Source: Diprion similis (Eukaryota; Arthropoda; Insecta; Hymenoptera; Diprionidae). From it: 64,000 bases of DNA. The position numbers were made by a program, and so were the translations under genes. This document shows, piece by piece, positions 55,931-64,000 of this stretch; within the stretch, counting starts at the first letter, position 1; the number at the start of each line of letters is the position of its first letter. The notes under the pieces were generated by a model. That model ran no database searches and was not told where the DNA came from. It was given only the letters and a program-made list of their open reading frames with translations. The stretch lies in assembly GCF_021155765.1 (NCBI RefSeq), contig NC_060112.1:7626001-7690000 (forward strand), given 5' to 3'.

Positions 55931-58900
55931 AAAAACTCATGATTTTCATCGTCATTTCTCTGCTGCTGGTCCCACATTGTTTTTGGAGTGTTTTCTGAGT
56001 TCCTGGTGGTCCAATTACTCTAGAAGAGGTCATACAAATTGATTCCGAGACGAGAAATTTTCGGCTCCGAAAATGACCAAAAAAGTAAGGCTAACCCCTT
56101 TGGATTTTTGGCGAAAATTTCGACGATTTTGAGAAGTGCTGCAATCAATTCAATGAGGCACTGTTCCGACGTAATTTTGCTAGGGGAATCGATTAACCGC
56201 AGTCCCAATACGCTGCGAGCGATAGCTGAAAAGTTACGGCCGAAAAACTCATGATTTTCATCGTCATTTCTCTGCTGCTGGTCCCACACTGTTTTTGATG
56301 TGTTTTCTGAGTTCCTGGTGGTCCAATTACTCTAGAAGAGGTCATACAAATTGATTCCGAGACGAGAAATTTTCGGCTTCGAAAATGACCAAAAAAGTAA
56401 GGCTAACCCCTTTGGATTTTTGGTGAAAATTTCGACGATTTTGAGAAGTGCTGCAATCAATTCGATGAGGCACCATTCCGACGTAATTTTGCAAAAGAAA
56501 TCGATTAACCGCAGTCCCAATACGCTGCGAGCGATAGCTGAGAAGTTACGGCCGAAAAACTCATGATTTTCATCGTCATTCCTCTGCTGCTGGTCCCACA
56601 CTGTTTTTGATGTGTTTTCTGAGTTCCTGGTGGTCCAATTACTCTAGAAATGATCATACAAATCGATTGCGAGACGAGAAATTTTCAGCTCCGAAAATGA
56701 CCAAGAAAGTAAGGCTAACCCCTTTGGATTTTTGGCGAAAATTTCGACGTTTTTGAGAAGTGCTGCAATCAATCTAATGAGGCACTATTCCGACGTAATT
56801 TTGCAAAAGGAATCGATTAACCGCAGTCCCAATACGCTGCGAGCGATAGCTGAAAAGTTACGGCCGGAAAACTCATGATTTTCATCGTCATTTCTCTGCT
56901 GCTGATCCCACACTGTTTTTGATGTGTTTTCTGAGTTCCTGGTGGTCCAATTACTCTAGAAATGATCATACGAATCGATTCCGAGACGAGAAATTTTCGG
57001 CTCCGAAAATGACCAAAAAAGTAAGGTTAACCCCTTTGGATTTTTGGCGAAAATTTCGACGATTTTGAGAAGTGCTGCAATCAATCTAATGAGGCACTAT
57101 TCCGACGTAATTTTGCAAGAGGAATCGATTAACCGCAGTCCCAATACGCTGCGAGCGATAGCTGAAAAGATACGGCCGAAAAACTCATGATTTCCATCGT
57201 CATTCCTCTGCTGCTGGTCCCACATTGTTTTTGAAGTGTTTTCTGAGTTCCTGGTGGTCCAATTACTCTAGAAGAGGTCATACAAATTGATTCCGAGACG
57301 AGAAATTTTCGGCTCCGAAAATGACCAAAAAAGTAAGGCTAACCCCTTTGGACTTTTGGCGAAGATTTCGACGATTTTGAGAAGTGCTGCAATCAATTCA
57401 ATGAGGCACTATTCCGACGTAATTTTGCAAGAGGAATCGATTAACCGCAGTCCCAATACGCTGCGAGCGATAGCTGAAAAGTTACGGCCGAAAAACTCAT
57501 GATTTTCATCGTCATTTCTCTGCTGCTGGTCCCACACTGTTTTTGATGTGTTTTCTGAGTACCTGGTGGTCCAATTACTCTAGAAGAGGTCATACAAATC
57601 GATTCCGAGACGAGAAATTCTCGTCTCCGAAAATGACCAAAAAAGTAAGGCTAACCCCTTTGGATTTTTGGCGAAAATTTCGACGATTTTGAGAAGTGCT
57701 GCAATCAATTCAATGAGGCACTATTCCGACGTAATTTTGCAAGAGGAATCGATTAACCGCAGTCCTAATACGCTGCGAGCGATAGCTGAAAAGTTACGGC
57801 CGAAAAACTCATGATTTTCATCGTCATTTCTCTGCTGCTGGTCCCACACTGTTTTTGATGTGTTTTCTGAGTTCCTGGTGGTCCAATTACTCTAGAAGAG
57901 GTCATACAAATCGATTCCGAGACGAGAAATTCTCGGCTCCGAAAATGACCAAAAAAGTAAGGCTAACCCCTTTGGATTTTTGGCGGAAATTTCGACGATT
58001 TTGAGAAGTGCTGCAATCAATTCAATGAGGCACTATTCCGACGTAATTTTGCAAGAGGAATCAATTAACCGCAGTCCCAATACGCTGCGAGCGATAGCTG
58101 AAAAGTTACGGCCGAAAAACTCATGATTTTCATCGTCATTTCTCTGCTGCTGGTCCCACACTGTTTTTGATGTGTTTTCTGAGTTCCTGGTGGTCCAATT
58201 ACTCGAGAAGAGGTCATACAAATTGATTCCGAGACGAGAAATTTTCGGCTCCGAAAATGACCACAAAAGTAAGGCTAACCCCTTTGGATTTTTGGCGAAA
58301 ATTTCGACGATTTTGAGAAGTGCTGCAATCAATTCAATGAGGCACTATTCCGACGTAATTTTGCAAGAGGAATCGATTAACCGCAGCCCCAATACGCTGC
58401 GAGCGATAGCTGAAAAGTTACGGCCGGAAAACTCATGATTTTCATCGTCATTTCTCTGCTGCTGGTCCCACACTGTTTTTGATGTGTTTTCTGAGTTCCT
58501 GGTGGTCCAATTACTCTAGAAGAGGTCATACAAATCGATTCCGAGACGAGGAATTTTCGGCTCCGAAAATGACCAAAAAAGTAAGGCTAACCCCTTTGGA
58601 TTTTTGGCGAAAATTTCGACGATTTTGAGAAGTGCTGCAATCAATTCAATGAGGCACTATTCCGACGTAATTTTGCAAGAGGAATCGATTAACCGCAGTC
58701 CCAATACGCTGCGAGCGATAGCTGAAAAGTTACGGCCGAAAAACTCATGATTTTCATCGTCATTTCTCTGCTGCTGGTCCCACACTGTTTTCGATGTGTT
58801 TTCTGAGTTCCTGGTGGTCCAATGACTTTAGAAATGATCATACAAATCGATTGCGAGACGAGAAATTTTCAGCTCCGAAAATGACTAAAAAAGTAAGGCT

Positions 58901-60039
58901 AACCCCTTTGGATTTTTGGCGAAAATTTCGACGATTTTGAGAAGTGCTGCAATCAATCTAATAAGGCACTATTCCGACGTAATTTTGCAAAAGGAATCGA
59001 TTAACCGCAGTCCCAATACGCTGCGAGCGATAGCTGAAAAGTTACGGCCGAAAAACTCATGATTTTCATCGTCATTTCTCTGCTGCTGGTCCCACACTGT
59101 TTTTGATGTGTTTTCTGAGTTCCTGGTGGTCCAATTACTCTAGTAGAGGTCATACAAATCGATTCCGAGACGAGAAATTTTCAACTCCGAAAATGACCAA
59201 AAAAGTAAGGCTAACCCCTTTGGATTTTTGGCGAAAATTTCGACGATTTTGAGGAGTGCTGCAATCAATTCAATGAGGCACTATTCCGACGTAATTTTGC
59301 AAGAGGAATCGATTAACCGCAGTCCTAATACGCTGCGAGCGATAGCTGAAAAGTTACGGCCGAAAAACTCATGATTTTCATCGTCATTTCTCTGCTGCTG
59401 GTCCCACACTGTTTTTGATGTGTTTTCTGAGTTCCTGGTGGTCCAATTACTCTGGAAGAGGTCATACAAATCGATTCCGAGACGAGAAATTCTCGGCTCT
59501 GAAAATGACCAAAAAAGTAAGGCTAACCCCTTTGGATTTTTGGCGAAAATTTCGACGATTTTGAGAAGTGCTGCAATCAATTCAATGAGGCACTATTCCG
59601 ACGTAATTTTGCAAGAGGAATCGATTGACCGCAGTCCCAATACGCTGCGAGCGATAGCTGAAAAGTTACGGCCGAAAAACTCATGGTTTTCATCGTCATT
59701 TCTCTGCTGCTGGTCCCACACTGTTTTTGATGTGTTTTCTGAGTTCCTGGTGGTCCAATTACTCTAGAAATGATCATACGAATCGATTCCGAGACGAGAA
59801 ATTTTCAGCTCCGAAAATGACCAAAAAAGTAAGGCTAACCCCTTTGGATTTTTGGCGAAAATTTCGACGATTTTGAGAAGTGCTGCAATCAATTCAATGA
59901 GGCACTATTTCGACGTAATTTTGCAAGAGGAATCGATTAACCGCAGTCCCAATACGCTGCGAGCGATAGCTGAAAAGTTACGGCCGAAAAACTCATGATT
60001 TTCATCGTCATTTCTCTGCTGCTGGTCCCACACTGTTTT

Positions 60040-63000
60040 TGATGTGTTTTCTGAGTTCCTGGTGGTCCAATTACTCTAGAAATGATCATACAAATCGATT
60101 GCGAGACGAGAAATTTTCAGCTCCGAAAATGACCAAAAAAGTAAGGCTAACCCCTTTGGATTTTTGGCGAAAATTTCGACGATTTTGAGAAGTGCTGCAA
60201 TCAATCTAATAAGGCACTATTCCGACGTAATTTTGCAAAAGGAATCGATTAACCGCAGTCCCAATACGCTGCGAGCGATAGCTGAAAAGTTACGGCCGAA
60301 AAACTCATGATTTTCATCGTCATTTCTCTGCTGCTGGTCCCACACTGTTTTTGATGTGTTTTCTGAGTTCCTGGTGGTCCAATTACTCTAGAAGAGGTCA
60401 TACAAATCGATTCCGAGACGAGAAATTTTCGGCTCCGAAAATGACCAAAAAAGTAAGGCTAACCCCTTTGGATTTTTGGCGAAAATTTCGACGATTTTGA
60501 GAAGTGCTGCAATCAATTCAATGAGGCACTATTCCGACGTAATTTTGCAAGAGGAATCGATTAACCGCAGTCCCAATACGCTGCGAGCGATAGCTGAAAA
60601 GTTACGGCCGAAAAACTCATGAATTTCATCGTCATTTCTCTGCTGCTGGTCCCACACTGTTTTTGATGTGTTTTCTGAGTTCCTGGTGGTCCAATTACTC
60701 TAGAAGAGGTCATACAAATCGATTCCGAGACGAGAAATTTTCAGCTCCAAAAATGACCAAAAAAGTAAGGCTAACCCCTTTGGATTTTTGGCGAAAATTT
60801 CGACGATTTTGAGAAGTGCAACAATCAATTCAATGAGGCACTATTCCGACGTAATTTTGCAAGAGGAATCGATTAACCGCAGTCCCAATACGCTGCAAGC
60901 GGTAGCTGAAAAGTTACGGCCGAAAAACTCATGATTTTCATCGTCATTTCTCTGCTGCTGGTCCCACATTGTTTTTGAAGTGTTTTCTGAGTTCCTGGTG
61001 GTCCAATTACTCTAGAAGAGGTCATACAAATTGATTATGAGACGAGAAATTTTCGGCTCCGAAAATGACCAAAAAAGTAAGGCTAACCCCTTTGGATTTT
61101 TGGCGAAAATTTCGACGATTTTGAGGAGTGCTGCAATCAATTCAATGAGGCACTATTCCGACGTAATTTTGCAAGAGGAATCGATTAACCGCAGTCCCAA
61201 TACGCTGCGAGCGATAGCTGAAAAGTTACGGCCGAAAAACTCATGATTTTCATCGTCATTTCTCTGCTGCTGTTCCCACATTGTTTTTGAAGTGTTTTCT
61301 GAGTTCCTGGAGGTCCAATTACTCTAGAAGAGGTCATACAAATTGATTCCGAGACGAGAAATTTTCGGCTCCGAAAATGACCAAAAAAGTAAGGCTAACC
61401 CCTTTGGATTTTTGGCGAAAATTTCGACGATTTTAAGGAGTGCTGCAATCAATTCAATGAGGCACTATTCCGACGTAATTTTGCTAGAGGAATCGATTAA
61501 CCGCAGTCCCAATACGCTGGGAGCGATAGCTGAAAAGTTACGGCCGAAAAACTCATGATTTTCATCGTCATTTCTCTGCTGCTGGTCCCACACTGTTTTT
61601 GATGTGTTTTCTGAGTTCCTGGTGGTCCAATCACTCTAGAAATGATCATACGAATCGATTCCGAGACGAGAAATTTTCAGCTCCGAAAATGACCAAAAAA
61701 GTAAGGCTAACCCCTTTGGATTTTTGGCGAAAATTTCGACAATTTTGAGAAGTGCTGCAATCAATCTAATGAGGCACTATTCCGACGTAATTTTGCAAGA
61801 GGAATCGATTAACCGCAGTCCCAATACGCTGCGAGCGATAGCTGAAAAGTTACGGCCGAAAAACATATGATTTTCATCGTCATTTCTCTGCTGCTGGTCC
61901 CACACTGTTTTTGATGTGTTTTCTGAGTTCCTGGTGGTCCAATTACTCTAGAGGAGGTCATCCAAATCGATTCCGAGACGAGAAATTTTCGGCTCCGAAA
62001 ATGACCAAAAAAGTAAGGCTAACCCCTTTGGATTTTTGGCGAAAATTTCGACGATTTTGAGAAGTGCTGCAATCAATTCAATGAGGCACTATTCCGACAT
62101 AATTTTGCAAGAGGAATCGATTAACCGCAGTCCCAATACGCTGCGAGCGATAGCTGAAAAGTTACGGCCGAAAAACTCATGATTTTCATCGTCATTTCTC
62201 TGCTGCTGGTCCCACACTGTTTTTGATGTGTTTTCTGAGTTCCTGGTGGTCCAATTACTCTAGAAATGATCATACAAATCGATTGCGAGACGAGAAATTT
62301 TCAGCTCCGAAAATGACCAAAAAAGTAAGGCTAACCCCTTTGGATTTTTGGCGAAAATTTCGACGATTTTGAGAAGTGCTGCAATCAATCTAATAAGGCA
62401 CTATTCCGACGTAATTTTGCAAAAGGAATCGATTAACCGCAGTCCCAATACGCTGCGAGCGATAGCTGAAAAGTTACGGCCGAAAAACTCATGATTTTCA
62501 TCGTCATTTCTCTGCTGCTGGTCCCACACTGTTTTTGATGTGTTTTCTGAGTTCCTGGTGGTCCAATTACTCTAGAAGAGGTCATACAAATCGATTCCGA
62601 GACGAGAAATTTTCGGCTCCGAAAATGACCAAAAAAGTAAGGCTAACCCCTTTGGATTTTTGGCGAAAATTTCGACGATTTTGAGAAGTGCTGCAATCAA
62701 TTCAATGAGGCACTATTCCGACGTAATTTTGCAAGAGGAATCAATTAACCGCAGTCCCAATACGCTGCGAGCGATAGCTGAAAAGTTACGGCCGAAAAAC
62801 TCATGAATTTCATCGTCATTTCTCTGCTGCTGGTCCCACACTGTTTTTGATGTGTTTTCTGAGTTCCTGGTGGTCCAATTACTCTAGAAGAGGTCATACA
62901 AATCGATTCCGAGACGAGAAATTTTCAGCTCCAAAAATGACCAAAAAAGTAAGGCTAACCCCTTTGGATTTTTGGCGAAAATTTCGACGATTTTGAGAAG

Positions 63001-64000
63001 TGCAACAATCAATTCAATGAGGCACTATTCCGACGTAATTTTGCAAGAGGAATCGATTAACCGCAGTCCCAATACGCTGCAAGCGGTAGCTGAAAAGTTA
63101 CGGCCGAAAAACTCATGATTTTCATCGTCATTTCTCTGCTGCTGGTCCCACATTGTTTTTGAAGTGTTTTCTGAGTTCCTGGTGGTCCAATTACTCTAGA
63201 AGAGGTCATACAAATTGATTATGAGACGAGAAATTTTCGGCTCCGAAAATGACCAAAAAAGTAAGGCTAACCCCTTTGGATTTTTGGCGAAAATTTCGAC
63301 GATTTTGAGGAGTGCTGCAATCAATTCAATGAGGCACTATTCCGACGTAATTTTGCAAGAGGAATCGATTAACCGCAGTCCCAATACGCTGCGAGCGATA
63401 GCTGAAAAGTTACGGCCGAAAAACTCATGATTTTCATCGTCATTTCTCTGCTGCTGTTCCCACATTGTTTTTGAAGTGTTTTCTGAGTTCCTGGAGGTCC
63501 AATTACTCTAGAAGAGGTCATACAAATTGATTCCGAGACGAGAAATTTTCGGCTCCGAAAATGACCAAAAAAGTAAGGCTAACCCCTTTGGATTTTTGGC
63601 GAAAATTTCGACGATTTTCAGAAGTGCTGCAATCAATTCAATGAGGCACTATTCCGACGTAATTTTGCTAGAGGAATCGATTAACCGCAGTCCCAATACG
63701 CTGGGAGCGATAGCTGAAAAGTTACGGCCGAAAAACTCATGATTTTCATCGTCATTTCTCTGCTGCTGGTCCCACACTGTTTTTGATGTGTTTTCTGAGT
63801 TCCTGGTGGTCCAATCACTCTAGAAATGATCATACGAATCGATTCCGAGACGAGAAATTTTCAGCTCCGAAAATGACCAAAAAAGTAAGGCTAACCCCTT
63901 TGGATTTTTGGCGAAAATTTCGACGATTTTGAGAAGTGCTGCAATCAATCTAATGAGGCACTATTCCGACGTAATTTTGCAAGAGGAATCGATTAACCGC
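60040..64000 (+). repeat. Tandem higher-order duplication, 7 monomers (2184 bp), truncated by the window end
   Basis: Private variants recur 2184 bp apart: CATGAATTTCATCG (60619/62803), GTGCAACAATCAATTC (60816/63000), GATTATGAGACG (61033/63217), CTGTTCCCAC (61270/63454), and CGCTGGGAGCG (61513/63697). The left boundary is near 59.95-60.05 kb; the second copy continues past the edge. The copies are almost identical, indicating a recent event. Confidence 0.88.

Larger units (their letters stand above)
37961..64000 (+). repeat. Satellite DNA array, 312-bp monomer, about 83 head-to-tail copies, open at the right edge
   Basis: From about 38.2 kb to the end of the window the sequence is a head-to-tail tandem repeat with an exact 312-bp period. 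Monomer landmarks in order: GGTCCAATTACTCTAGAAG, ATTTTCGGCTCCGAAAAT, GTAAGGCTAACCCCTTTGG, CGAAAATTTCGACGATTTT, CGACGTAATTTTGC, ACCGCAGTCCCAATACGCTG, AAGTTACGGCCGAAAAACTC, CATCGTCATTTCTCTGCTGC. Neighbouring copies differ by a few per cent; three units (near 39857, 41107 and 49217) share a 1-bp deletion (GACCGAAAAGGAAGG) and are 311 bp. No other sequence interrupts the array. The unit is a multiple of three and nearly open in several frames, so it yields many 71-203 codon ORFs on both strands, none of which is called as a gene. A length of 312 bp is about two nucleosome repeats, common for centromeric or heterochromatic satellites; the chromosomal location is not visible here. Confidence 0.98.

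Noticed and set aside
38014-63742. Dozens of 71-203 codon ORFs on both strands, with recurring translations such as IPRREIFGSENDQKSKANPFG
   Set aside because: They repeat at the satellite period and stop or continue according to single monomer variants. They follow from a 312-bp (3 x 104) unit with few stops, and there is no splice, start-context or family evidence for genes.
37961-64000. CRISPR-like array
   Set aside because: The repeats are contiguous 312-bp units with no unique spacers, and the genome is eukaryotic.
37961-64000. CENP-B box in the satellite monomer
   Set aside because: No stretch matches the TTCGNNNNANNCGGG core on either strand; the nearest TTCG contexts lack the CGGG part.

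Overview
The window reads as nuclear DNA of an insect. The genes are split by many short GT-AG introns in AT-rich DNA, and the protein set is typically insect (Dsor1-type MEK, SMN, RpL17, a katanin p60-like AAA protein). A hymenopteran or related order is plausible, but the sequence does not prove it. No bacterial operon, tRNA, rRNA or CRISPR signal was seen. All exon models were built by eye from splice sites, reading phase and family resemblance.

Layout. (1) 1-6.5 kb: the 5' part of a minus-strand gene for a secreted VWC-domain protein, a MITE-like element, a 210-bp palindromic element and a GC-rich orphan ORF region. (2) 8.2-12.4 kb, plus strand: a complete KATNAL2-type AAA ATPase gene (8 exons, 497 aa). 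(3) 13.4-15.2 kb, minus: SMN (6 exons, 261 aa), convergent with KATNAL2. (4) 16.2-18.6 kb, minus: ribosomal protein L17 (185 aa) with a non-coding first exon and a TOP-like start. (5) 19.3-26.8 kb, plus: MEK/Dsor1 (8 exons, 416 aa), head-to-head with RpL17. Its 4-kb intron 4 carries, on the opposite strand, a complete intronless Na+/K+-ATPase alpha paralog (1025 aa) that looks like a retrogene. (6) 26.8-32 kb: AT-rich DNA in which no gene was recognised. (7) 32.1-36.0 kb, minus: a 637-aa protein combining an RRM, an F-box and leucine-rich repeats, with two related small inverted-repeat elements in its introns. (8) 38-64 kb: a satellite array of 312-bp monomers, about 83 copies, running off the right edge.

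The array is the most striking object. It has a diverged edge monomer, a solitary decayed monomer about 0.9 kb outside it, and nested multi-monomer duplications (periods of 7, 11 and 15 monomers) that record its growth. The monomer is exactly 104 codons long and nearly open in more than one frame, so it throws up dozens of repetitive ORFs that I do not regard as genes. The genes on the left are mostly housekeeping or signalling genes (snRNP assembly, translation, ERK cascade, microtubule severing, ubiquitin ligase adaptor) and do not form a pathway; their proximity is ordinary gene order.
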